A stretch of 64,000 bases of DNA from Pseudoalteromonas aliena SW19 (GCF_014905615.1 NZ_AQGU01000025.1:1-64000), one strand, 5' to 3'. Shown: positions 17,524-28,526, counted from the first letter of the stretch. A program made the numbers and translations. Notes: generated by a model from the sequence alone, not told the origin.

Positions 17524-19437
17524 ATGACTACAGCACAAAAAGAAACATTAGGCTTTCAAACAGAAGTAAAACAATTATTAAACTTAATGATTCACTCTCT
17601 TTATTCTAATAAAGAAATCTTTTTACGTGAGCTTGTGTCAAATTCATCAGACGCAGCAGACAAGTTACGCTTTTTAGCGCTATCTCAGGGCGATCTTTAT
17701 CAAGGTGACGCTGATTTACGTGTGCGTATTAGCGCAAATAAAGAAGCAAATACAATTACCATTTCTGATAATGGTATTGGTATGACACGCGATGAAGTAA
17801 TTAGCTCATTGGGTACAATTGCAAAGTCGGGTACTGCTGAGTTTTTCAAAAACTTAACAGGGGATCAAAGTAAAGATTCACAGCTGATTGGCCAATTTGG
17901 TGTTGGTTTTTACTCAGCATTTATAGTTGCCGATTTAGTAACTGTTCGTACACGTAAAGCGGGTGAAACAACGGCGTACGAGTGGGAATCTCAAGGTGAA
18001 GGCGAATACACACTTCAAGAAATTGAAAAAGAAGGCCGTGGTACCGACATTATTTTACATCTTCGTGATGAAGAAAAAGAATTTGCTGACGATTACCGCT
18101 TACGTGGCATTGTTACTAAATACTCAGACCATATTTCAACACCTGTACAAATGTTTAAAGCAGAAGTACCAGAGTCTGAAGGCGAAGACGGCGAAAAAAT
18201 TCCAGCAGTACCAGGTGAGTGGGAAAGCATTAACCGTGCAACTGCATTGTGGACGCGTGATAAGTCAGAGCTTTCTGATGAAGAATACAAAGAGTTTTAC
18301 AAGCACGTAAGCCACGACTGGGAAGATCCACTTAGTTGGGCGCATAATAAGGTAGAAGGTAAAACGGAATACACCAGCCTTTTATACATCCCTAAAAAAG
18401 CACCTTTCGATTTATGGAACCGTGAACGTCAAAGTGGCTTAAAGCTTTACGTACAACGTGTATTTGTAATGGATGATGCTGAGCAGTTTATGCCAAGCTA
18501 CCTTCGCTTTGTAAAAGGTTTACTAGATTCAAACGATTTACCGCTAAACGTATCGCGTGAAATTCTACAAGACAACAAAGTAACGCAAGCTATTCGTAAA
18601 GGGTGTACATCGCGCATTATTAAAATGCTTGAGCGTATGGCTAAAAACAAAGCTGACGATTACCAAGTATTTTGGAATGAGTTTGGCCAAGTAATGAAAG
18701 AAGGCCCAGCTGAAGATGCGGCAAATAAAGAAGCCGTATGTAAGCTACTACGCTTTTCGTCTACGCATACTGATTCAGAAACGCAAGATGTGTCGCTTGA
18801 GCAATACGTTGAGCGCATGAACGAAGGCCAAGACAAAATTTACTATGTAGTAGCTGATACATTTACTTCTGCGAAAAATTCTCCTCATTTAGAGATTTTC
18901 CGCAAAAAAGGCATTGAAGTATTACTACTAAGTGACCGTGTTGACGAGTGGATGATGAGCCACTTAACTGAATTTGCTGATAAGCAATTACAGTCAATCA
19001 CACGTGGTGATCTAGATTTAGGTAAGCTTGACGACGAAGAAACTAAAAAAGCACAAGAAGAGTCTGAAAAAGAGATGGCTGGGCTTGTTGAACGCATTAA
19101 AACAGCACTCGGTGACGACGTTAAAGAAGTGCGCTTTACGCACCGTCTAACAGATTCTCCAGCATGTGTTGTAAGCGACGACAACGACATGAGCTCACAA
19201 ATGCAAAAGCTAATGGAGTCTGTGGGCCAAGCAGCACCAGAAGCAAAACCTGTGTTTGAGCTAAATCCAGATCACCAACTTGTTAAGCATTTAAATGACG
19301 AGCAAGACGAAGATAAGTTTGCACAGTGGTCACATGTTTTATTAGACCAAGCATTACTTGCAGAGCGCGGTACACTTAAAGATCCAACCGGATTTGTTAC
19401 TCGCTTAAACAAACTGATGCTAGAACTAAGCAAGTAA
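17524..19437 (+). CDS. htpG: Chaperone HtpG (Hsp90)
   Basis: ATP-dependent bacterial Hsp90, cytosolic. N-terminal GHKL ATPase with [27 protein letters not shown] and [11 protein letters not shown], middle domain around 230-430 with [11 protein letters not shown], and C-terminal dimerisation domain. Length of 637 is normal. A near-perfect sigma-32 promoter precedes it and a strong terminator follows, so it is a single-gene unit; adk lies 190 bases downstream as in E. coli. Confidence 0.98.
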   Translation: MTTAQKETLGFQTEVKQLLNLMIHSLYSNKEIFLRELVSNSSDAADKLRFLALSQGDLYQGDADLRVRISANKEANTITISDNGIGMTRDEVISSLGTIAKSGTAEFFKNLTGDQSKDSQLIGQFGVGFYSAFIVADLVTVRTRKAGETTAYEWESQGEGEYTLQEIEKEGRGTDIILHLRDEEKEFADDYRLRGIVTKYSDHISTPVQMFKAEVPESEGEDGEKIPAVPGEWESINRATALWTRDKSELSDEEYKEFYKHVSHDWEDPLSWAHNKVEGKTEYTSLLYIPKKAPFDLWNRERQSGLKLYVQRVFVMDDAEQFMPSYLRFVKGLLDSNDLPLNVSREILQDNKVTQAIRKGCTSRIIKMLERMAKNKADDYQVFWNEFGQVMKEGPAEDAANKEAVCKLLRFSSTHTDSETQDVSLEQYVERMNEGQDKIYYVVADTFTSAKNSPHLEIFRKKGIEVLLLSDRVDEWMMSHLTEFADKQLQSITRGDLDLGKLDDEETKKAQEESEKEMAGLVERIKTALGDDVKEVRFTHRLTDSPACVVSDDNDMSSQMQKLMESVGQAAPEAKPVFELNPDHQLVKHLNDEQDEDKFAQWSHVLLDQALLAERGTLKDPTGFVTRLNKLMLELSK

Positions 19438-19488
19438 TCAGTTAACTATTTATTTAGTTAATAAAAGTATAAATTATATACTTTAAAT

Positions 19489-19514
19489 AAAAGGGAACGT
19501 GTGTTCCCTTTTTT
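19489..19514 (+). terminator. Rho-independent terminator after htpG
   Basis: AAAAGGGAAC, a four-base loop GTGT, GTTCCCTTTT and a further T-run: perfect stem about 50 bases after the htpG stop. Confidence 0.92.
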
Positions 19515-19605
19515 AATGCGCTGTAAATGCATCAACAACTCATCAATTAGTATAAGTTACTTGAGTATCGGCGGCGCTTGTGGAAGAATTCAGGCTTTAA
19601 AATAA

Positions 19606-20274
<669 letters not shown>

Positions 20275-20290
20275 ATTTAAAAGCATAATA

Positions 20291-20315
20291 AAAAACCGCC
20301 AATTGGCGGTTTTTT
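20291..20315 (+). terminator. Rho-independent terminator after adk
   Basis: AAAAACCGCCAATTGGCGG followed by TTTTTT: perfect palindrome with flanking A and T runs, so it can serve both adk and the convergent tpx gene. Confidence 0.92.
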
Positions 20316-20348
20316 GTTTTAAAGCTATTTAGCATTGCTTAATCGGCA

Positions 20349-20930
20349 TTACAGCGTTTTAAGTTTTTCGAGTACGCTATTGTACTCAGGTTCAGTTGAA
20401 AGACTGCTAACCAATTGTTTATAAATGATGTTATGACTTCTATCTAAAATAAGTACAGAGCGTGTTAATAACCCCATATCTTTGATAATCAATCCGTATT
20501 TTTGGCCGAAATCGCGCCAAACAGAATCAGATAGTGCTGTTATTTTATCTATGTTTTCTGTTTTACAAAATCGCTTTTGCGCAAAAGGTAAATCTGCACT
20601 AATAGTTAACATAGCAACGGCTGGAAATTGCGCGGCTACTTTTTCGTTAAAATGTCTTGTTTGCAGGCTACAAATGCCGGTATCAAGGCTTGGCACCACA
20701 CTAATTAAAATAGCTTGGTCTTTATAATCGTCGAGTGTTACAGGGGTGAAATTTCCATCCACTACTTTAAAATTAGGTGCTGTGTCGCCAACAGATACAC
20801 CTTTACCAAGTAATGTGACAGGTTTACCTTGGGCAGATACCTTTCCCGCATCTAGTTTGTTTTCTAATATAGGGGTTGCATTTGTGAAGGAGCTAAAAAT
20901 ACTAAGGATAAAAAATAATGCACGAAACAT
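20349..20930 (-). CDS. tpx: Thiol peroxidase Tpx with signal peptide
   Basis: Atypical two-cysteine peroxiredoxin that reduces peroxides with thioredoxin-type donors. The peroxidatic cysteine is C87 in SLDTGICSLQTRHFNE (usual form SxDTxVC) and the resolving cysteine is C122 in KRFCKTENI; their spacing of 35 matches E. coli Tpx (34). Odd point: the protein starts with a hydrophobic stretch MFRALFFILSIFSSFTNA that looks like a cleavable signal, and 193 residues is about 25 more than cytosolic Tpx, so this copy should be periplasmic. The mature part starts with the family segment LLGKGVSVGDTAPNFKVVD. Confidence 0.93.
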   Translation of the reverse strand: MFRALFFILSIFSSFTNATPILENKLDAGKVSAQGKPVTLLGKGVSVGDTAPNFKVVDGNFTPVTLDDYKDQAILISVVPSLDTGICSLQTRHFNEKVAAQFPAVAMLTISADLPFAQKRFCKTENIDKITALSDSVWRDFGQKYGLIIKDMGLLTRSVLILDRSHNIIYKQLVSSLSTEPEYNSVLEKLKTL

Positions 20931-21057
20931 AGGTAATTCTCTTTTAAATTAACCAAATAAACTACAGTGTATTATACTGCTAATTGCTAACCAAGGAATT
21001 ATATACTGGTAAAACATTTAAACTGAAATAAAATTAAAATGTTTTAATTGCAAGGTA

Positions 21058-21218
21058 ATACCAAACTGCATAAATCTTTGATCAATTTAACGAATTAAAT
21101 TGCACTGTAACGTCGTTAAAAATTTTTTATTTAGAACAACTAGATACAAAAATTTTTGCCTAGTTCTAGCGTAATTTTCTTAACGTTAAATAGACCCCAT
21201 ATATAAGCAGATTGGTAT
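21058..21218. repeat. Family A interspersed repeat, copy 1 (divergent)
   Basis: Starts ATACCAAA and ends ATTGGTAT, 161 bp. The middle contains CGTCGTTAAAAATT and TATTTAG-AACAA-CTAGATA, matching copies at 32643, 40027 and 62531 in order and spacing but with much drift. It fills most of the 340-base gap between tpx and the response regulator; the rest of the gap is AT-rich and should hold both divergent promoters. Confidence 0.75.
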
Positions 21219-21273
21219 AATTAGTAGAAAAGAATTGGATATAAATTTAGCAGTTAAGAAATAGAGAGATTAT

Positions 21274-22278
21274 ATGTCAACATCGGTACTAATATGTGAT
21301 GATTCAAAATTAGCAAGGCGTCAATTAGCACGATCTTTGCCAGATGATTGGGATATCAAAGTTGAGTTTGCGATTAATGGTGTTGACTGCATTAAGCAAA
21401 TAGAATTAATTCAACCTGAAATCCTTTTTCTCGATTTAAATATGCCAGAAATGGATGGCTATGAAGTTTTAATAGCCATGAAAGAGCAAGGGCTTAATAT
21501 ATTAACCGTGGTCGTGTCTGGCGATATTCAGCCAAGCGCGCATCAACGAGTGATTGAGCTTGGTGCAATTGATTTCATTCAAAAGCCTTGCTCGGCAGAA
21601 AAGCTAGCCGAGATTATAGAGCATCATGGCATTAAAGATAAAGCCATGCGCGAACGCCTTTCTCATTCATTAGGAGAACAAGTAGACCCTGATGTTCGTG
21701 ATATATATCAAGAGCTAACTAATGTTGCAATGGGTCAAGCGGGTGATTTACTTGCACGTCTTCTCAATGTATTCGTTAAGTTGCCTATTCCCAACGTTAA
21801 TATATTAGAGGTAAGCGAGTTAGATATGGCGCTGCGCTCTATTGACAACAATGCCTCTACTTCGGGTGTTTGCCAAGGGTTTATAGGTGGTGGCGTATCC
21901 GGTGAAGCATTATTGTTATTAAATGACTCCAGCTTTAAAGAAATCGCCTCTTTAATGAATTACGATGGTGAACTTAACGACAAAGTTGAACTTGAGTTAC
22001 TTATGGATATAAGTAATATCCTCATTGGGGCAATTTTAACAGGCCTTTCAAAACAACTCGATATGTCATTTAGCCAAGGGCACCCTATAGTTCTTGGTCA
22101 GCACCGAGATGTCTCTGAGTTGGTAAAAGCTAATAAGTCACGCTGGCAGCGCACACTTGCTATTGAGATTAGCTACGGCATAGAAAATCACGATATAAAT
22201 TGTGATCTTATGCTGCTATTTACTGAAGATTCACTTAAAACTTTGAAGTTCAAAGTTGCTTACCTATTAGAAGACTAA
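21274..22278 (+). CDS. Response regulator with CheC/CheX-like output domain
   Basis: REC domain at residues 1-120: ICDDS acidic pair, phosphoacceptor Asp in FLDLNMPEMDG, then VVSGD and KPCSAE. From about 150 to 334 a domain resembling the CheC/CheX/FliY phosphatase fold: GEALLLL strand, then MDISNILIGAILTGL helix with an acidic residue and Asn as in CheC-type active sites. Such regulators often dephosphorylate another REC protein. The gene is followed three bases later by a diguanylate cyclase, so the two form an operon linking phosphorelay to cyclic di-GMP. Family of the output domain is inferred by eye. Confidence 0.85.
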   Translation: MSTSVLICDDSKLARRQLARSLPDDWDIKVEFAINGVDCIKQIELIQPEILFLDLNMPEMDGYEVLIAMKEQGLNILTVVVSGDIQPSAHQRVIELGAIDFIQKPCSAEKLAEIIEHHGIKDKAMRERLSHSLGEQVDPDVRDIYQELTNVAMGQAGDLLARLLNVFVKLPIPNVNILEVSELDMALRSIDNNASTSGVCQGFIGGGVSGEALLLLNDSSFKEIASLMNYDGELNDKVELELLMDISNILIGAILTGLSKQLDMSFSQGHPIVLGQHRDVSELVKANKSRWQRTLAIEISYGIENHDINCDLMLLFTEDSLKTLKFKVAYLLED

Positions 22279-22281
22279 GTT

Positions 22282-23253
22282 ATGGCCGCTGATTTAGATA
22301 TGAATGAGATCCATTGGTTAATGGATATGTTTAACACCGTTGATGTAGGCCTTGTGGTGCTCGATAGAGATTATAAGGTATGCGTATGGAATGGTTTTAT
22401 GGAAAACCATTCAGGATTGTTACCAAGTGCGGTAAAGCACAAAGATTTATTTGATTTATTTCCAGCAATTGACGAAAAATGGTTTAGAAGTAAGTCAGAA
22501 TCAGTATTTGTATTAAAAAATCGCTCATTTACTATTTGGGAGCAGCAGCCTTATATATTTCGCTTTAAAAATTATCGCCCAATAACAGGCAAAGCTGAAT
22601 ACATGTATCAAAATGCGACATTTATACCGCTGACCAATATAAGAGCAGAGGTGAGTCACATTTGTATTATTCTTTATGATGTTACGGATATTGCAGTAAA
22701 TAAAAAAGAATTAGAAGATTTGAACAAAAAGCTTGAGCAAATGAGTCAAGTTGATAATTTAACACAGTTAACAAACCGAGGTCATTGGGAGGATTTGTTA
22801 AAGCAAGAATACCTGCGTACAAAACGCAACGAAGGCTGTAGCGCTTTATTGATGTTTGATATTGATCACTTTAAAAAAGTGAATGACAAATATGGACACA
22901 GTGGTGGGGATGAGGCTTTGCGCCATATTGCTAAGCTATTGCGCTCAGCACTGCGTGAAACGGATATAGCAGGGCGCTACGGTGGTGAAGAGTTTGTAGT
23001 AACCTTGCTTGATACAGATAAAGAAGGCTCAGTTGTATTTGCTGAACGTTTAAGGCAATTGATTGAATCATCTCCTGCTTTACATAAAAATCTCGAGATT
23101 AGGATGACGGTAAGTATTGGTTTGGCATGTTTTAATCATGAATTTAAGGATCATGAACGTTGGATTGAGGCGGCAGATAAAGCACTTTATTCTTCAAAAG
23201 AGGGTGGCCGTAATAGAGTAACTTCTTTCGATGATATAAAAAATGACCTCTAA
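22282..23253 (+). CDS. Diguanylate cyclase with PAS-like sensor
   Basis: Makes cyclic di-GMP from two GTP. Residues 1-135 look like a PAS domain (VDVGLVVLDRDYKVCVWN), then a short coiled coil (NKKELEDLNKKLEQMSQ) and a GGDEF domain from about 150: DNLTQLTNRGHWE, MFDIDHFKKVNDKYGH, and active-site RYGGEEF. No clear RxxD inhibitory site was seen five residues before GGEEF. No transmembrane segment, so cytosolic. Translationally close to the upstream REC-CheX-like regulator, which may control it. The stop codon lies in the loop of the terminator. Confidence 0.94.
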   Translation: MAADLDMNEIHWLMDMFNTVDVGLVVLDRDYKVCVWNGFMENHSGLLPSAVKHKDLFDLFPAIDEKWFRSKSESVFVLKNRSFTIWEQQPYIFRFKNYRPITGKAEYMYQNATFIPLTNIRAEVSHICIILYDVTDIAVNKKELEDLNKKLEQMSQVDNLTQLTNRGHWEDLLKQEYLRTKRNEGCSALLMFDIDHFKKVNDKYGHSGGDEALRHIAKLLRSALRETDIAGRYGGEEFVVTLLDTDKEGSVVFAERLRQLIESSPALHKNLEIRMTVSIGLACFNHEFKDHERWIEAADKALYSSKEGGRNRVTSFDDIKNDL

Positions 23254-23270
23254 GTGTCATTTTTTATATC
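23233..23270 (+). terminator. Terminator overlapping the cyclase stop codon
   Basis: GATATAAAAAATGAC (23233-23247) and GTCATTTTTTATATC (23256-23270) form a perfect 15-bp stem with an eight-base loop. The TAA stop codon of the cyclase (23251-23253) lies in the loop. The T-run is part of the stem. Confidence 0.8.
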
Positions 23271-23410
23271 AATTAATTGTTATTTCAATGAGGTGCTAAA
23301 ATAAGTAAGTCAATTTTTAGTAAACGCCTTATTTTTTGCTGTTTTTGCTATAAGTTTTGCCTATTCTATTGAGCTGGTCAGTACGAGGAGTTTTTTATGA
23401 TCCATTATAT

Positions 23411-24925
23411 TCACTCTGTTGTGTGACGAGAGTCATCTATTGGGCATTGACTAATAGTTGATACTTCACCAGAGTATGACTCCTGTTCGAGTTTTACTTT
23501 AAAGCCCCACAGTCTGTAAAGGTGTTTTAGTACCTCCTCGTGTGAGTTTGCTAAAGGGACGCTGTTATGTGGGATGTAACGTAACGTAAGCGATCTATCG
23601 CCTCTAATATCAACATCATACACTTGAATGTTCGGCTCATGATTACTCAAATTATACTGCGCTGAGAGTGCTTCTCTAACGACTTGATAGCCATTGTCGT
23701 TATGTATTGCACCAACTTCTAAGTGTGGGTTATTTGCATGATCGACGATAGTAAATAATTTAAAATCGCGTATTAATTTGGGCGATAGGAATTGGCTAAT
23801 AAAACTCTCATCCTTAAAGTTTTCCATTGCAAAGTGCAGGGTATCTAGCCAGTTACTACCTGCATACTCAGGAAACCAGCGTTTATCTTCTTCAGTTGGG
23901 TGTTCACATATTCTGCGAATATCAACCATCATATTAAAACCCAAAGCATATGGGTTAATGCCTGAATAATACTTGCTGTTATAAGGGGGCTGGTACACTA
24001 CATTAGTATGGCTTTGTAAAAACTCTAACATGAATGAGTCAGTCAGCTTACCCTCATCATATAAATGATTAAGGATAGTATAGTGCCAAAATGTAGCCCA
24101 ACCTTCGTTCATAACCTGAGTTTGTTTTTGCGGATAAAAGTATTGTGAAATTTTACGTACAATACGTATAATTTCACGTTGCCAAGAATCGAGTAATGGG
24201 GCGTTTTTTTCAATAAAATATAAAATATTTTCTTGTGGTTCTTCTGGAAAGTGGCGTGTTTTCTTTTTTGTTTCTTGTTGTTGTTCAGGAATGGTTCGCC
24301 ATAACTCGTTTACCTGCGATTGTAGGTATTCTTCTCGTTCATGTTGACGTTTTTGTTCTTCAAATAGCGATATTTGTTGTGGGCGCTTATAGCGATCAAC
24401 ACCATAATTCATGAGTGCATGGCAAGAGTCCAATAAGGTTTCTACTTGAGTTATACCGTGTTTTTCCTCGCAGCGACTTATGTAATTTTTAGCGAATAAA
24501 AGATAGTCTATTATTGAGCTTGCATCAGTCCATGTTTTAAATAAATAATTACCTTTGAAAAATGAATTATGCCCATAACAGGCATGCGCCATTACAAGCG
24601 CTTGCATAGGAAGCGTATTTTCTTCCATTAAGTACGCAATACAAGGGTCTGAATTGATCACTATTTCGTAAGCGAGACCCATTTGTCCGCGCTTATAGTT
24701 TTGCTCTGTTTGTATGAATTTTTTACCATACGACCAGTGGCTATATCCTATAGGCATGCCAACGCTCGAGTAAGCATCCATCATTTGCTCGGCTGTGATC
24801 ACTTCAATTTGATTAGGGTAAGTATCTAATTTGTAGTGGGCTGCAACGCGAGCTATCTCACCTTGGTACTCATTTAATAAATCAAAGGTCCAATCTGGGC
24901 CATCACTCATTCGTTTGTCGTTCAT
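23411..24925 (-). CDS. ycgB: SpoVR family protein YcgB
   Basis: Third gene of the conserved yeaG-yeaH-ycgB stress operon. Family landmarks: PIGYSHWSYGKKFIQTEQNY near residue 77, ACYGHNSFFKGNYLF, VMNEGWATFWHYTILN near 280, and GINPYALGFNMMVDIRR. Length of 504 is normal. The HE-like pattern ACYGHN and NEGWATFWH suggests a metal site, but no reaction is established. Eighteen bases separate it from yeaH, so it is co-transcribed. Confidence 0.95.
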   Translation of the reverse strand: MNDKRMSDGPDWTFDLLNEYQGEIARVAAHYKLDTYPNQIEVITAEQMMDAYSSVGMPIGYSHWSYGKKFIQTEQNYKRGQMGLAYEIVINSDPCIAYLMEENTLPMQALVMAHACYGHNSFFKGNYLFKTWTDASSIIDYLLFAKNYISRCEEKHGITQVETLLDSCHALMNYGVDRYKRPQQISLFEEQKRQHEREEYLQSQVNELWRTIPEQQQETKKKTRHFPEEPQENILYFIEKNAPLLDSWQREIIRIVRKISQYFYPQKQTQVMNEGWATFWHYTILNHLYDEGKLTDSFMLEFLQSHTNVVYQPPYNSKYYSGINPYALGFNMMVDIRRICEHPTEEDKRWFPEYAGSNWLDTLHFAMENFKDESFISQFLSPKLIRDFKLFTIVDHANNPHLEVGAIHNDNGYQVVREALSAQYNLSNHEPNIQVYDVDIRGDRSLTLRYIPHNSVPLANSHEEVLKHLYRLWGFKVKLEQESYSGEVSTISQCPIDDSRHTTE

Positions 24926-24943
24926 AGTGCACCTCGCTTTAGG

Positions 24944-26227
24944 CTATGCAGGGCCTTGCTGTTGACGACCTTTTTTGAATAGCTTTCTAAATATAGGATA
25001 AATGTCTTCTACTTCTTTAATATGCTGTATAGCGAAATTGCTATGGCTGTGTGTTATGTCTTCATATTCGCGCCATAAGCTTTGATGGGCACGTGTGGTA
25101 ATTTCTATATAAGCAAAATACCGTACTGCATCTAAAAGTTTATTACGTAAAATCTGCCCACATTGCGGCGTATCGTCAGCCCAATTATCGCCATCAGAGG
25201 CCTGCGCTGCGTATACATTCCACTCATCCGCGTGGTAGCGCTTTTTAATTATTTCGTCCATTAACTTAAGGGCGCTTGAAACAATCGTACCGCCCGTTTC
25301 TTGAGAGTAGAAAAACTCCTGCTCATCTACTTCTTTTGCTTGTGTGTGATGGCGAATATAAACCACTTCAATGTCTTTGTAACTTCGTGTTAAAAATTGA
25401 TAAAGCAAGATGTAAAAGCGTTTTGCCATATCTTTTGTCGCCTGATCCATTGAGCCAGACACATCCATAATACAAAACATCACTGCTTTGCTGGTGGGGT
25501 GAGGGCGTTTTTCATAATTACGAAAGCGTAAATCGTAATTATCAATAAACGGGACTGATTTAATTTGTACTTTTAATGTCTCAATTTCTTTTTTTAGTAA
25601 GGCGATTGCAGCTTTATCGCTGTGAGACTCAACAAGAAGCATAGCTAGTTGCGCTTCAAGCTCAACTAAGCGACGTTTTTTACCCGCACTCATGGCAACA
25701 CGACGTGCAAGTGAGCCTTGTAGTGAACGAACTATATCGATATTACTTGGCATTCCATCGCTACAAAATCCAGCGCGATGGGTTTTCATTTGCACTAATT
25801 TATCGAGTTGATTTTCTTGCAAGTTAGGTAATTCTAGGTCTTCAAATAGCAAGTCAAGGTATTCATCTTTTGATATAGAGAACACAAACTCGTCTTGCCC
25901 TTCGCCTGTATCACTTGCTTCGCCTTCTCCAGCGCCGCCACCTTGTCCGCCTTTTGGGCGTTCAATTTTATCACCCGTAGAAAACTGATCGTTACCAGGG
26001 TGAATCTGCTCTCTATTTCCTCCTTTTCCCTGATGAAATGTGGGCTCGCTGATATCTCGCTGTGGAATAGAAATACTCTCACCAGAGCTAGAATCAGTAA
26101 CGCTGCGTTTGTTTATAGCATCCGATACAGCTTCTTTAATTTGCTTTTTATAGCGCCTAATAAAGCGCTGACGATTAAGCGTGCTTTTATTTTTGCCGTT
26201 TAAACGCCTATCTATAAAGTGCGCCAT
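24944..26227 (-). CDS. yeaH: YeaH/YhbH family protein (DUF444)
   Basis: Partner of the YeaG kinase in stress and nitrogen-starvation responses. N-terminal basic region ([24 protein letters not shown]), an acidic/Gly-rich linker around 85-115, and a C-terminal von Willebrand type A fold with the MIDAS motif [12 protein letters not shown] near 255 and [13 protein letters not shown]. Length of 427 is normal. Lies 31 bases after yeaG in the same operon. Exact mechanism unknown. Confidence 0.95.
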   Translation of the reverse strand: MAHFIDRRLNGKNKSTLNRQRFIRRYKKQIKEAVSDAINKRSVTDSSSGESISIPQRDISEPTFHQGKGGNREQIHPGNDQFSTGDKIERPKGGQGGGAGEGEASDTGEGQDEFVFSISKDEYLDLLFEDLELPNLQENQLDKLVQMKTHRAGFCSDGMPSNIDIVRSLQGSLARRVAMSAGKKRRLVELEAQLAMLLVESHSDKAAIALLKKEIETLKVQIKSVPFIDNYDLRFRNYEKRPHPTSKAVMFCIMDVSGSMDQATKDMAKRFYILLYQFLTRSYKDIEVVYIRHHTQAKEVDEQEFFYSQETGGTIVSSALKLMDEIIKKRYHADEWNVYAAQASDGDNWADDTPQCGQILRNKLLDAVRYFAYIEITTRAHQSLWREYEDITHSHSNFAIQHIKEVEDIYPIFRKLFKKGRQQQGPA

Positions 26228-26258
26228 AATGACCTCCTAAAAACTACGACTATGAAGG

Positions 26259-28181
26259 CTATTGCGACTTTCTAACCCGTAAATACCACTCAGATAGCAA
26301 GCGTACTTGTTTCTGTGTGTAGCCTTTTTCGACCATGCGATTAACAAAGTCTTCGTGTTTTTGCTGATCCTCAGCTGATGTTTTGGCGTTAAACGAAATA
26401 ACAGGGAGTAAATCTTCGGTATTAGAAAACATTTTTTTCTCAATTACCGTACGTAGTTTTTCGTAGCTGGTCCATAGCGGATTCTTGCCATTATTATGGG
26501 CACGGGCACGCAGTACAAAATTAACTATCTCATTACGAAAATCTTTCGGGTTAGAAATGCCTGCTGGTTTTTCTATTTTTTCAAGTTCAGCGTTTAATGC
26601 CGAACGGTCGAATAATTGACCTGTATCAGGGTCTCGATACTCTTGATCTTGAATCCAAAAATCTGCATAAATAACATAGCGGTCAAAAATATTTTGGCCG
26701 TATTCAGAGTACGATTCTAAATAGGCGGTTTGTAGTTCTTTCCCTATAAACTCTACGTATTGCGGAATTAAATAGCCTTTTAAAAAGCTTAAATAACGTT
26801 CTTCAACTTCAGCTGAAAATTGCTCACGCTCTATTTGCTGTTCTAGTACGTAAAATAAGTGCACTGGATTTGCGGCGACCTCGGTGGTATCAAAATTAAA
26901 TACACGAGATAAAATTTTAAATGCAAAACGGGTAGATAGTCCTGTCATACCTTCATCAACGCCGGCATAGTCACGGTATTCTTGATAGGATTTTGCTTTA
27001 GGATCGGTGTCTTTTAATGTTTCACCATCGTATACGCGCATTTTTGAATAGATACTGGAATTTTCAGGCTCTTTTAAGCGAGAGAGTGTTGTAAATTGTG
27101 CCAGCGTTTTAAGTGTACCAGGGGCACACGGCACATTGTATAGCTCACTGTGCTCAAGTAACTTGTCGTAAATTTTAATTTCTTCAGTTACACGTAAGCA
27201 ATAAGGCACTTTAACAATATAAACACGGTCTAAAAATGCTTCGTTATTTTTATTGTTTTTAAAGGTTTGCCATTCAGATTCATTAGAGTGGGCGAGTATC
27301 ATGCCGCTAAATGGCAGTGCACTAATACCCTCTGTTCCATTGTAGTTACCCTCTTGTGTAGCGGTAAGTAATGGATGTAGCACTTTAATCGGTGCTTTAA
27401 ACATTTCTACAAACTCCATTAAGCCTTGGTTTGCAAGGCATAAAGAGCCAGAGTAGGCGTATGCATCGGGATCATTTTGGGCAAAATGCTCAAGCTGGCG
27501 AATATCTACCTTGCCTACGAGTGCAGAAATATCTTGATTGTTTTCATCTCCAGGCTCTGTTTTAGCGATTCCTATTTGGTTTAAAATCGAAGGGTAGCGT
27601 TTAATGACTTTAAATTGACTGATATCCCCGTTAAATTCTTGTAAGCGTTTACCTGCCCAAGGCGACATGATTGTTTTTAAATAGCGCGGTTTGATCCCAT
27701 ATTCTCGCTTAAACAGCTCTGCGTCTTCGATTGGATCAAACAATGAAAGAGGGTGATCGTTTACCGGAGATCCTTTAATTGAATAGATAGGCACTTGTTG
27801 CATCAAATATTTTAGTTTTTCAGCAATCGATGATTTACCACCGCCCACGGGGCCAAGTAAATAAAGCACTTGTTTGCATTCTTCTAACCCTTGGGCTGCA
27901 TGCTTTAAATAAGACACTATTTGCTCAATAGCGTCTTCCATACCGTAAAAATCGGCAAATGCTGGGTAACGTGCAACTACTCTATTAGAAAATAATCGGC
28001 TTAGTCGTGCATCCGTTGCGGTGTCCACCATATTTGGTTCGCCAATTGCCATAAGCAGACGCTCTGGGGCGCTTGCATAGGCAGACTTATCTGTTTTACA
28101 AATCTCAAGGAATTCAGCGATACTGTACTCTTCTTCTTGTGCCGCTTCGTATCGTGCTTGGTAATGCTCAAAAATAGTCAT
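26259..28181 (-). CDS. yeaG: PrkA-type serine protein kinase YeaG
   Basis: AAA-like and kinase protein of the PrkA family, first gene of the yeaG-yeaH-ycgB operon. Walker A LLGPVGGGKSSIAEKLK is near residue 109, the PrkA segments SPVNDHPLSLFDP and NQGLMEFVEMFKAP follow, and the C-terminal kinase-like region is complete at 640 residues. A strong ribosome site GGAGG lies seven bases before the ATG. In enterobacteria the operon is under RpoS and nitrogen control; an RpoS-like -10 box is visible upstream here. Confidence 0.96.
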   Translation of the reverse strand: MTIFEHYQARYEAAQEEEYSIAEFLEICKTDKSAYASAPERLLMAIGEPNMVDTATDARLSRLFSNRVVARYPAFADFYGMEDAIEQIVSYLKHAAQGLEECKQVLYLLGPVGGGKSSIAEKLKYLMQQVPIYSIKGSPVNDHPLSLFDPIEDAELFKREYGIKPRYLKTIMSPWAGKRLQEFNGDISQFKVIKRYPSILNQIGIAKTEPGDENNQDISALVGKVDIRQLEHFAQNDPDAYAYSGSLCLANQGLMEFVEMFKAPIKVLHPLLTATQEGNYNGTEGISALPFSGMILAHSNESEWQTFKNNKNNEAFLDRVYIVKVPYCLRVTEEIKIYDKLLEHSELYNVPCAPGTLKTLAQFTTLSRLKEPENSSIYSKMRVYDGETLKDTDPKAKSYQEYRDYAGVDEGMTGLSTRFAFKILSRVFNFDTTEVAANPVHLFYVLEQQIEREQFSAEVEERYLSFLKGYLIPQYVEFIGKELQTAYLESYSEYGQNIFDRYVIYADFWIQDQEYRDPDTGQLFDRSALNAELEKIEKPAGISNPKDFRNEIVNFVLRARAHNNGKNPLWTSYEKLRTVIEKKMFSNTEDLLPVISFNAKTSAEDQQKHEDFVNRMVEKGYTQKQVRLLSEWYLRVRKSQ

Positions 28182-28221
28182 AATAACCTCCGAAACCCGC
28201 TGTAAAAAGGTGCTTACTTTT

Positions 28222-28231
28222 TAAAGTCTAG
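28222..28231 (-). promoter_or_regulatory. RpoS-like -10 box upstream of yeaG
   Basis: On the minus strand CTAGACTTTA lies about 40 bases before the yeaG start; the RpoS extended -10 consensus is CTAYRCTTAA. No good -35 is seen, which also fits RpoS. Single short match, so tentative. Confidence 0.4.
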
Positions 28232-28280
28232 TCACGAATTGGTACTTTTGTGCAATAAAATTAAAAATTTAACTCAGGAA

Positions 28281-28505
28281 TGTTTGTTTTTTAGGCTGGG
28301 TAGCCCCTATGTGGTTATTCCCAGGAGTGATTAACTCTTTGTTGGCGACTAAGGTATAGATGAGGAGCGAGAGCAGTTACCTAAACCAAAAGGGTAACCT
28401 GTATTTGGCATTTATATATCGTTATTACCTGTTTATGGGAGAAAAGCACACACTACATAAGCTCTGCCTTGCCTAAATACCAAACAGTCTGCTGCAAATT
28501 TAACC
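28281..28505. repeat. Family B interspersed repeat, copy 1
   Basis: Right end CCTAAATACCAAACAGTCTGCTGC, split here as CCTAAATACCAAAC and AGTCTGCTGC, followed by AAATTTAAC. The left end has AATTTAAC, TGTTTG and TTTTTTAGGC, an imperfect inverse. The right 43 bases (28463-28505) match 39962-40004 closely, and TTTAGGC-GGGTAG near the left end recurs at 31531. It occupies most of the 485-base gap between yeaG and the LruC gene; the rest carries the divergent promoters. Confidence 0.65.
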
Positions 28506-28526
28506 TCGAAAGATAAACAGCCCTAG

